From contig CAKZLS010000509.1 of assembly GCA_937127205.1 (NCBI GenBank), forward strand, positions 1-6,724: 6,724 nt of DNA, written 5' to 3'. Below are positions 1-5,125 of the stretch, piece by piece. The DNA comes from an uncultured Rhodospirillales bacterium. Its GTDB lineage: Bacteria > Pseudomonadota > Alphaproteobacteria > Rhodospirillales > Defluviicoccaceae. The translations under genes and the position numbers were made by a program. Every line of letters begins with the position of its first letter. Positions within the stretch are counted from its first letter, which is position 1. Below the pieces are notes generated by a model. That model searched no databases. It saw only the letters and a program-made list of their open reading frames with translations, and was not told the DNA's origin.

Positions 1-169
1 CGGCTTATACGGAACCCAATTGGGTTACGCTCTTTCTTTATAACATCCCTATTGACTCAGGGGCCTTTGCCGCTCTACCAGAGCGCAAGTTTCAACTTCG
101 AAACGTTTTCGCCACGGGAGGCACCGGCCACGTCTGTTCGCTGAACACTGCAACGGAATAGGTCTTATT
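1..169. other. Upstream region of the phasin-like gene
   Basis: No convincing gene is seen here. A 14-bp perfect palindrome, AACCCAATTGGGTT, lies at 13-26 and is followed by a T-rich stretch; it could be the end of a terminator for a gene left of the window. A TATAAC hexamer at 39-44 and a TTGACT hexamer at 52-57 resemble promoter elements, but neither has a good partner at 16-18 bp. A hairpin with stem CGCTC/GAGCG (71-75/81-85), extendable to 67-88 across a one-base bulge, sits in the presumed leader. An open plus-strand frame from the left edge to 144 has no recognisable protein features. Confidence 0.4.
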
Positions 170-565
170 ATGCCCGATACAATCGAAGGCGACTTTACAT
201 CAAAGCCGATCAAAGCGACTGAGACACCGAATGGTGGCACACCGGCCAATCCCAACAGCGCCGGTGCGGCGATCTCCGACGTCACGACCCCAGATCTCAA
301 GCCCCTTTTCGACGTGGCCGAGGGTCGGGTGAGGTTCGTGATGAGCATCTATGAAAACGCGGTCCGCTCCGGCATGCTCGCTTCCGCCGCTGGTCTCGAA
401 TGCGGGACCGTTTTGACACGGGGCTGGCGGGCAATCGGCGCGGACGCGGCGAACGCTGCCTGGCGGACGAGCCAGATCTCGATGGGTATTTCCAGCGATA
501 TGCTCGACCGCTTGATGGATCTGCAGGTTAAGTCACTGGATGCCACTGCTGCCCGTTTGGCGTAG
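170..565 (+). CDS. Small phasin-like helical protein (131 aa)
   Basis: This predicts a 131-residue soluble protein with no signal peptide or membrane segment. Residues 1-40 are rich in Pro, Thr, Asn and Gly and probably disordered. Residues 43-131 are mostly helix-forming, with an amphipathic pattern and motifs such as LTRGWRAIG (82-90) and MLDRLMDLQVKSLDATAARL (111-130), which is how the helical core of phasin-family proteins looks. Phasins coat polyhydroxyalkanoate granules. The assignment rests on composition and general pattern, not on a diagnostic motif, so any related coiled-coil or granule-associated protein is equally possible. A weak ribosome site (AATAGG, 157-162) lies 7 nt before the ATG. 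The frame is open throughout with GC-rich third positions, which supports it over the antisense frame. A hairpin follows at 598-620. Confidence 0.55.
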   Translation: MPDTIEGDFTSKPIKATETPNGGTPANPNSAGAAISDVTTPDLKPLFDVAEGRVRFVMSIYENAVRSGMLASAAGLECGTVLTRGWRAIGADAANAAWRTSQISMGISSDMLDRLMDLQVKSLDATAARLA

Positions 566-597
566 GTTAACCAAACCGGCAACGAACGCTTCGGACG

Positions 598-620
598 GAG
601 CGGCCGGTTTTCGGCCGCTC
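598..620 (+). terminator. Perfect hairpin after the phasin-like gene, possible terminator
   Basis: GAGCGGCCG (598-606) and CGGCCGCTC (612-620) form a perfect 9-bp, very GC-rich stem with the 5-nt loop GTTTT, 33 bp after the stop codon. The T-tract expected of an intrinsic terminator is missing, since GTGGGGCAG follows. An alternative 7-bp pairing, AACCGGC (574-580) with GCCGGTT (603-609), would exclude this hairpin. It may act in Rho-dependent 3'-end formation or transcript protection. Confidence 0.4.
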
Positions 621-680
621 GTGGGGCAGTCGACGGAACATGCTTTCGTGCCGCCGTTGGGTATCTCTAGCACACTCGCC

Positions 681-709
681 TTGACTTGTTCTTGGCCGCC
701 GAATGCAGT
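681..709 (+). promoter_or_regulatory. Possible promoter before the serine protease gene
   Basis: TTGACT (681-686) is a good match to the conserved -35 element of alphaproteobacterial vegetative promoters. At 17 bp spacing the -10 would be TGCAGT (704-709), a poor match. If used, transcription would begin near 717, after the ATG at 703, which would force a downstream start for the protease. Confidence 0.25.
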
Positions 710-1461
710 TCATTGAACAGATGCGGTTCTATTGCGGTCAACAACATGTGCATTCCAGGCAACTGATTGTTTTTCAGCTGCTGGTGATGGTTGGCCTCTC
801 GCTATGGGTCCCGCTCGCGGTTGCCGCGACGGATCTTCTGAAAAACCAGGGGACCGGCTTTTTTGTCAGCGGCGACGGTTATTTCGTGACCGCCAATCAT
901 GTGGCCGTTGGCTGCCGGACCCCTGCAGTGTTGACGCCCTTTGGGTTCATGGCGGGGGATCTGGTGGCGCAATCCAATGACTTAGACGTCGCCGTGATCA
1001 AGACACGACGTAAACCCGATGCGTATGGCCGTTTTAGCGTCGATCCGAGCCAGTCATTCCGCCGGGCGCTGAGTGTCACCCGGTTTCTCCATAAGGGTGG
1101 GCTTGGGTCTGGAAGCACCATTTCGGGCCGTTTCCTCGGCCGGACGTCGGCCCAGGGCGGACGTTTCGCCATGAGGACCAAGGACACCATCGCCGGGGGC
1201 AATAGCGGGAGTCCGGTATTCGACTACCGGGGGGGAATTGTCGGCATGATGGTCGCCCGCGCGAGGAAGGACCCGCGGGTGGGAATCGCCGTTGACGTGT
1301 TCGCGATCACCGAATTTCTGTCACAATCGGGCATCAACGTTGAGACCGTTGCGGGTGGCGAATACAATCCGTTGGCCGGCGGCGCGACGGCTACGCGCCG
1401 CTATACATTTCCACTTGTGTGCCTGCCGCGAGAAAAGAATACCGTGTCGGGCCAGGAATGA
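703..1461 (+). CDS. Secreted trypsin-like serine protease (chymotrypsin fold, no PDZ)
   Basis: This is a serine endopeptidase of the trypsin/HtrA/V8 superfamily, exported from the cytoplasm. The triad is visible: His66 in TANHV, Asp95 in DLDVAVIK, and Ser168 in GGNSGSPVF. The GNSGSP form resembles V8-type peptidases more than the GNSGGP of DegP. A hydrophobic stretch at residues 21-42, ending in an AVAA cleavage-like site, acts as signal peptide or anchor. The catalytic domain fills roughly 45-210; the last 40 residues form an unassigned tail with Cys240, and there is no PDZ domain, unlike DegP/DegQ. The start is unsure: no ribosome site precedes ATG 703, ATG 721 is in frame, and GTG 748 (residue 16) would give a compact signal peptide beginning VHSRQ. 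The substrate cannot be inferred. It is followed 90 bp later by the ParA-type ATPase. Confidence 0.85.
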   Translation: MQFIEQMRFYCGQQHVHSRQLIVFQLLVMVGLSLWVPLAVAATDLLKNQGTGFFVSGDGYFVTANHVAVGCRTPAVLTPFGFMAGDLVAQSNDLDVAVIKTRRKPDAYGRFSVDPSQSFRRALSVTRFLHKGGLGSGSTISGRFLGRTSAQGGRFAMRTKDTIAGGNSGSPVFDYRGGIVGMMVARARKDPRVGIAVDVFAITEFLSQSGINVETVAGGEYNPLAGGATATRRYTFPLVCLPREKNTVSGQE

Positions 1462-1480
1462 TCTGTATAGTCTGGATCAT
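1458..1480. promoter_or_regulatory. Operator-like dyad over a -10-like hexamer upstream of the ParA gene
   Basis: ATGATC (1458-1463) and GATCAT (1475-1480) are perfect inverted arms separated by 11 bp. TATAGT (1466-1471, 5 of 6 to the -10 consensus) lies between them. No good -35 is seen at normal spacing. If it is a promoter, the ParA-gene leader would be about 70 nt. The left arm overlaps the protease stop codon. Confidence 0.25.
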
Positions 1481-1551
1481 GAAGCAACCGAATGCGTGTG
1501 ACCCAAAACCACTTGACCGCCAGCGTGCTGTGATGCCATGGACAGCCTGAA

Positions 1552-2256
1552 ATGACTCCGAAGATCATATCAGTCTGCAACCTGAAAGGCGGCGCCGGTA
1601 AGAGCACCATAGCCGTCAACATCGCCTGCGCGATCGAACGCCAGCACAGCGGCGCGTGCGTACTGGTGGACGCCGACAAACAGGCAACGGCATCTATTTG
1701 GGCGGAATCGGGCCAGCTCAGCGTGCGGGTTCTGAGCAAGGTGCTTCAAGAGGCGAAGCCCGAGGATCGCTATCCCGGCATGCTGTGGATTACTCAGATC
1801 AAGGGGTTGGCCGAGAAGAACGATTTCATTGTCATCGATCTTCCACCGGGTCTGCGATTTTCGCTGGCGGCGGTGACGGCGGTTTCCGATCTCGTGCTGA
1901 TCCCGGTGAACCCGAGCGGCATCGATTTTCATGCCACTGCCAGCTTCATCGATCTCATCCAGAAGTCCCGCGAGGTTCGGGGGAGCGAGAAACCCGAGTG
2001 CCTGATCGTTCCCAACCGTCTGGACCGGCGGACCACGATTGCCCAGAAACTCTCCTTGTATGAACAGTTCGGAGAGCCGATCGCGCCGGCCATCGGCATG
2101 CGGACGTCTTTTGCCTACGCCTTCGATCATGGGCAGTGGATCGGCGACTTCGCGCCCGGGTCCGTCGCTCACCGCGAAATTCAGCAGCTTCTCGACCATA
2201 TCGCCAATGGCGCGGCCGCGCCGGCGGCAGGGGAGGCGATTAACTCGCCCTCGTGA
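1552..2256 (+). CDS. Orphan ParA/MinD-type ATPase (234 aa)
   Basis: This is a P-loop ATPase of the ParA/Soj/MinD group, which dimerises on ATP, usually binds DNA or membrane, and positions a cargo. The deviant Walker A is KGGAGKST at 12-19, with the signature lysine Lys12 and the P-loop lysine Lys17. The Walker A' strand VLVDADKQATAS (37-48) carries Asp40 and Asp42, and Walker B is FIVIDLPPG (92-100) with Asp96. There is no N-terminal helix-turn-helix, so this is the short chromosomal or type Ib-like form of typical length. A C-terminal amphipathic membrane helix of the MinD kind is not obvious; the tail is Ala/Gly/Pro-rich. No ParB, centromere repeats, MinC/MinE or replication gene is nearby, so the cargo is unknown. 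The ribosome site is weak. ATG 1552 is chosen because the Walker A strand begins directly after it. Confidence 0.88.
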   Translation: MTPKIISVCNLKGGAGKSTIAVNIACAIERQHSGACVLVDADKQATASIWAESGQLSVRVLSKVLQEAKPEDRYPGMLWITQIKGLAEKNDFIVIDLPPGLRFSLAAVTAVSDLVLIPVNPSGIDFHATASFIDLIQKSREVRGSEKPECLIVPNRLDRRTTIAQKLSLYEQFGEPIAPAIGMRTSFAYAFDHGQWIGDFAPGSVAHREIQQLLDHIANGAAAPAAGEAINSPS

Positions 2257-2353
2257 TTTCGTTGCTGTTGTTTGCCACATGAGCAGCTCACCGCTGAGCC
2301 TGCAAGGTGAAAAGTCTTTGTTATTCTATTCGGAGAGGCAGCGGTCAAAAGAA

Positions 2354-2382
2354 AAGGGGCGCCACGGCGTAGGGCGCCCCTT
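2354..2382 (-). terminator. Rho-independent terminator of the OmpA-lipoprotein gene
   Basis: AAGGGGCGCC (2354-2363) and GGCGCCCCTT (2373-2382) form a perfect 10-bp stem with a 9-nt loop. Read on the minus strand, the stem runs into TTTTCTTTTG (including the TT that ends the stem), a good U-tract. It starts 38 bp after the lipoprotein stop codon. On the plus strand only TTAACTC follows, so termination of the converging ParA gene here would be weaker. Confidence 0.88.
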
Positions 2383-2420
2383 AACTCATCCGGTCTAAGC
2401 TACCGTATTCTCGTCTTAAG

Positions 2421-3266
2421 TTACATCGCCGGCTTGCTGATCTGAATCTGAGCACGCCGGTTCTGTGGTTCGGCGACGCCGTCGCCGGTCGGAACCAGCA
2501 GATCGTTCTCACCGCGAGACTCGGCGATGATCGTTCCCTGCACTCCGGCGGCTATGAGCTGAGCGGCAACCGTGTCGGCGCGACGCTGACCCAGAGCCAT
2601 ATTGTACTCCGCCGAACCCACGGTATCTGTGAAGCCGATAACCATGATGTTGGTGCCGGGCGCGGTGGCGCCGGCGGCGGCGGCGTTCACGATATCGACA
2701 CCTTCGGGCGTCAGAGTGGAGCTGTCGAAGTCGAAGAACACCAAGTAATCACTCGGAACCACGGCTGCAGGCGGAGCAGGCACCAGAGCGGCTTCAACCT
2801 TGGCGATCGCCGTCATGTAGGCATCGCGGCAGGCTTGGATATGCTTCGGTTGAATATTCTCTGTTGCCTGCTCGATCCAGCAATCGTACATCGCCTGGGC
2901 GCGCGCTGCGTCTTCGGGTGCCTTGGAGCGGCCACTTGCGTCAAGCGCTGTTACCAAGCGTTGCCGCTCGGACGTCAGTTCCGCCTTGTATTTGTCCGGC
3001 AAGAGCGTCCGCAATTCGGGCGAATCGGGCTCGGTGGGATTGCCTTGCGAAGCCGCCATGGCACGCCGGGCGTAGGCATTTGCATCCTTGAAGTCGCCCG
3101 ACTCCTTCTCCACTCGAGACAGACCCGTATATTGTTGTGTCAAACTGCTGTCGAACGCGGTTCCCGACGGCGTAACGTTGCCCAGCTGGTTCATTGGCCT
3201 ATTGGCGCAACCGGCAAGGGCGACGACGGCGACGGTAAGAACCGCAAATCTCGCTGTCTTATTCAT
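2421..3266 (-). CDS. OmpA-family peptidoglycan-binding outer-membrane lipoprotein
   Basis: This is a lipoprotein that should anchor the outer membrane to peptidoglycan. The signal peptide ends in lipobox LAGC with Cys20, and Ala21 at +2 fits outer-membrane sorting. Residues 21-160 form a helical, charged periplasmic region with two cysteines, Cys129 (YDCW) and Cys146 (QACRD), that could form a disulfide. A short Pro/Ala linker (161-171) leads to the OmpA C-terminal domain at 174-277: FFDFDSSTLTPEG (177-189), GFTDTVGS (211-218), LGQRRADTV (225-233) and NRRAQI (269-274), with the Asp and Arg residues typical of diaminopimelate binding. Unlike Pal (about 170 aa) it has the extra N-terminal region, and no tol genes are adjacent. 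GGGAGA lies 9 nt before the ATG. It follows the beta-barrel gene by 94 bp and ends in a strong terminator. Confidence 0.9.
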   Translation of the reverse strand: MNKTARFAVLTVAVVALAGCANRPMNQLGNVTPSGTAFDSSLTQQYTGLSRVEKESGDFKDANAYARRAMAASQGNPTEPDSPELRTLLPDKYKAELTSERQRLVTALDASGRSKAPEDAARAQAMYDCWIEQATENIQPKHIQACRDAYMTAIAKVEAALVPAPPAAVVPSDYLVFFDFDSSTLTPEGVDIVNAAAAGATAPGTNIMVIGFTDTVGSAEYNMALGQRRADTVAAQLIAAGVQGTIIAESRGENDLLVPTGDGVAEPQNRRAQIQISKPAM

Positions 3267-3360
3267 CGTCTTTATTCTCCCGTATAGCGATGCCGATGGC
3301 TGGCATGATCAAAAGTTCGATCGACACCAGTTTCCGGCATGGCCACGTTATTCCCCTTGC

Positions 3361-3894
3361 CTAGAAATTGAATCCGACACCGAGGGTGTAGTTCAGCACA
3401 GCATCGTCGAACGCTTCGTCGAAGGTCGGCGTATAGGACGCACCCAAATCGATGAACGTGGCCTCGGCGACATAGTACTTGACGCCGCCCCGGAGACCCC
3501 AAAGACCTTCGGTGTCAACGTCGTTACTGCCATAAAGAATACCGAGGGTGAGACCGACATACGGGCGCCACCGATCCAGGGGGGCAACAAAATCGACAAA
3601 CACGGACGAGATGCCCGCGACCTGATCCTTCACGTCGGAGCCGACACCGAAGGCGACAGACTGTTGGAATCCGGGTTCGAGCCAGTCGAGCCAATACCAG
3701 CCGATGCTGCCCGTTGCACCGAACGAGTTGGCATCGAAACTGTTGGTTGAAGTGCCGCTACCGGCGAGTTTGGCTTCCCAGTCGCCGGCGCTGGGGCCGA
3801 CTTGCGGCGTATACGGTGGCTCGGTAGCCGATTGCGCCATTGCCGTCGATGTCATTAAAGCAATCACCGGCAGAGCCAGCAGAAACTTTTTCAT
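3361..3894 (-). CDS. Small outer-membrane beta-barrel protein (177 aa)
   Basis: This is a predicted 8-strand-like outer-membrane protein. Residues 1-20 are a classical Sec signal peptide (MKK start, hydrophobic core, AMA cleavage before Gln21). The mature part alternates polar and hydrophobic residues with many Gly and aromatic residues, for example GSIGWYWLDWLE (62-73), RPYVGLTLGILYG (110-122) and GLRGGVKYYVAEATFIDLGA (133-152). It ends in GVGFNF; the C-terminal Phe is the signal read by the BAM complex. This fits the generic OMP beta-barrel families (OmpW/Opa-like size), but no diagnostic motif gives a specific function. The ribosome site AAGGAAAGGA on the minus strand is well placed before ATG 3894. 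The OmpA-type lipoprotein follows 94 bp downstream, so co-expression of a barrel with a peptidoglycan-binding lipoprotein is likely. Confidence 0.8.
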   Translation of the reverse strand: MKKFLLALPVIALMTSTAMAQSATEPPYTPQVGPSAGDWEAKLAGSGTSTNSFDANSFGATGSIGWYWLDWLEPGFQQSVAFGVGSDVKDQVAGISSVFVDFVAPLDRWRPYVGLTLGILYGSNDVDTEGLWGLRGGVKYYVAEATFIDLGASYTPTFDEAFDDAVLNYTLGVGFNF

Positions 3895-3910
3895 AACGTC
3901 CTTTCCTTCC

Positions 3911-3920
3911 TCACGCGTGA
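3911..3920. repeat. Perfect 10-bp palindrome in the outer-membrane gene leader
   Basis: TCACGCGTGA is its own reverse complement and lies directly upstream of the purine-rich ribosome site, 16 bp from the start codon at 3894. It could be a repressor site; its role is not known. Confidence 0.4.
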
Positions 3921-3992
3921 CCTAGATGAATATTAAATGCGGACAGAGCCCAAAGAGTTTCCCGTGTGACCCTCCTGCAACTCTTCTCATGA

Positions 3993-4020
3993 TTGTGGTT
4001 ATCGCTTCGCATTACCACAA
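3993..4020. promoter_or_regulatory. Operator-like dyad upstream of the outer-membrane gene
   Basis: TTGTGGT (3993-3999) and ACCACAA (4014-4020) are perfect 7-bp inverted arms with a 14-bp spacer, 98 to 126 bp upstream of the beta-barrel start. The AT-rich sequence beyond it (4021-4074) fits a promoter region for the minus-strand gene. No known regulator is assigned. Confidence 0.35.
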
Positions 4021-4096
4021 AATGTGTCGAATTTTCCAAAAATCATCACGGAAAGTTGCTTTATTACAACACCACGAGCTTGTGCTTGATCATAGT

Positions 4097-4156
4097 GGGC
4101 AACTGCTGAGGTGCCAATCCTCTTGGGCAATTCCTCTTGGGGCAATTGCCTGGCAC
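4097..4156. repeat. GGGCAAYT repeat cluster inside a larger inverted repeat
   Basis: GGGCAACT (4097-4104), GGGCAATT (4125-4132) and GGGCAATT (4140-4147) share one motif. The last two belong to a tandem duplication, CCTCTTGGGCAATT (4119-4132) and CCTCTTGGGGCAATT (4133-4147), that differ by one G. GTGCCA (4111-4116) and TGGCAC (4151-4156) form outer arms, and GGCAATT (4126-4132) pairs with AATTGCC (4144-4150). Confidence 0.55.
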
Positions 4157-4422
4157 AAATGATTGGCATTTTAGGTCGTATCGGCCATGACCTCTTTGAC
4201 GGGCAGGCCTTCGATCAGGGGTCCAACCTGAGGCGTGTCGCCGGCGTGCCGCTGGAGGCGAACGTCCGTCGTGTCGACGATCGGTACTCAATATCAATGT
4301 TTATCGAACGTCCGCTCGAAGGTCCGTCACGTACTTGCTGCGGCCAAAGTAGCGGTCTTCTACCACACGTCCACGAAAACGGAAGTCCCAACAGTCGACA
4401 ATACTTGGAGGGCCCGACCTTT

Positions 4423-5040
4423 TTAGCCGATCATCGAAAGGAACTCCCGGCGGGTCATGGCATCATCGCGGAATGCACCCAGCATGCGGCTTGTGACCAT
4501 GGTCACACCGGGTTTGTGTACGCCCCGCGTGGTCATGCACTGATGTGCGGCTTCGATGACCACGGCCACACCACGCGGTTGCAGCTCCGCGTCTATGACG
4601 TTCGCTATCTGCGCGGTCATTTTCTCCTGGATCTGCAGACGCTTGGCATATATTTCAACGACCCGGGCCAGCTTGGAAATTCCAACAACCTTGCTATCCG
4701 GCAAATACCCTACGTGGGCTTTGCCGATGATCGGAACCATATGATGTTCGCAATGGCTTTCGAAGGCGATGTCGCGAAGAACAACCATCTCGTCGTAGCC
4801 ATCGGTTTCCGTAAACGTCCTCCGTAGAATGTCGGCGGGGCTCTCTCGATAACCGGCAAAAAACTCTTGGTATGAGCGGACGACTCGATCCGGCGTTCCA
4901 AGCAGACCTTCGCGTTCGGGGTCATCTCCGGCCCACCGGATCAATGTGCGAACAGCCCGTTCAGCCTCCGCGCGGGACGGAAATCCCTCCGATAGTTCGT
5001 TCTCGTCTTGCTTGAGGGCCTGTGAAACTTGCACGTTCAA
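4423..5040 (-). CDS. folE: GTP cyclohydrolase I (FolE, zinc-dependent type IA)
   Basis: It converts GTP to 7,8-dihydroneopterin triphosphate plus formate, the first step of tetrahydrofolate synthesis; in some bacteria it also feeds queuosine synthesis. It is a cytoplasmic homodecamer. The zinc ligands are visible as Cys97 and His100 in SHCEHHMVP and Cys168 in AHQCMTTRGV (numbered from TTG 5040), with the same 71-residue Cys-Cys spacing as the E. coli enzyme. LLGTPDRV, GKAHVGYLP, SKLARVVEIYAKRLQIQE and the C-terminal TRREFLSMIG are typical. I chose TTG 5040 because GGGAGGAG (5050-5057) lies 9 nt upstream; it gives 205 aa. The frame is open to TTG 5106 (227 aa), but that extension has no ribosome site. 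GTG 5034 is also possible. It lies 85 bp after rpoH on the same strand, so co-transcription is likely. Confidence 0.95.
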   Translation of the reverse strand: MNVQVSQALKQDENELSEGFPSRAEAERAVRTLIRWAGDDPEREGLLGTPDRVVRSYQEFFAGYRESPADILRRTFTETDGYDEMVVLRDIAFESHCEHHMVPIIGKAHVGYLPDSKVVGISKLARVVEIYAKRLQIQEKMTAQIANVIDAELQPRGVAVVIEAAHQCMTTRGVHKPGVTMVTSRMLGAFRDDAMTRREFLSMIG

Positions 5041-5125
5041 AGCGACGCACTCCTCCCGGAATAACCGTTTGATTCTGATGGTAATGGCGGCCGGGGAGGA
5101 TCCCAAGCGCCTGAATAGTGGAGTT

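Larger units (their letters stand above)
3895..4422. other. 528-bp non-coding region between folE and the outer-membrane gene
   Basis: No frame here shows a signal peptide, family motif or ribosome site; the open frames are short or are antisense extensions into folE. The region holds a 10-bp palindrome at 3911-3920 and a wider dyad at 3993-4020, both upstream of the beta-barrel gene, and a repeat cluster at 4097-4156. The part at 4157-4422 has nothing I can recognise. No intrinsic terminator is visible after the folE stop. A degraded gene remnant is possible but cannot be shown. Confidence 0.5.

Noticed and set aside
67..88. tRNA-like D-arm on the minus strand (GCTCTGGTAGAGC)
   Set aside because: The loop is only 5 nt, and no anticodon arm, T-arm with GGTTCGAATCC-like sequence, or acceptor stem is found around it.
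49..348. Minus-strand open frame (99 codons) overlapping the phasin-like gene start
   Set aside because: Mostly antisense to a better-supported gene, with no motif or ribosome site.
1570..2280. Long open frame (236 codons) antisense to the ParA gene
   Set aside because: The plus strand has complete ParA ATPase motifs. The antisense frame has Arg/Gly/His-rich composition without family features and results from GC-rich codon bias.
3088..3750. Plus-strand open frame (220 codons) over the two envelope genes
   Set aside because: It is antisense to a lipoprotein and a beta-barrel protein that both have signal peptides, ribosome sites and proper C-termini.
4157..4422. Possible IS5-type transposase remnant (plus-strand peptide SLTGRPSI near 4192-4215)
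   Set aside because: Only about eight residues resemble the transposase pattern, a stop codon follows soon after, and no terminal inverted repeats or target duplication are visible.
4111..4827. Long plus-strand open frame (238 codons) over the folE region
   Set aside because: Most of it is antisense to an unambiguous FolE. The part outside folE has no ribosome site or motif and runs through the repeat cluster.
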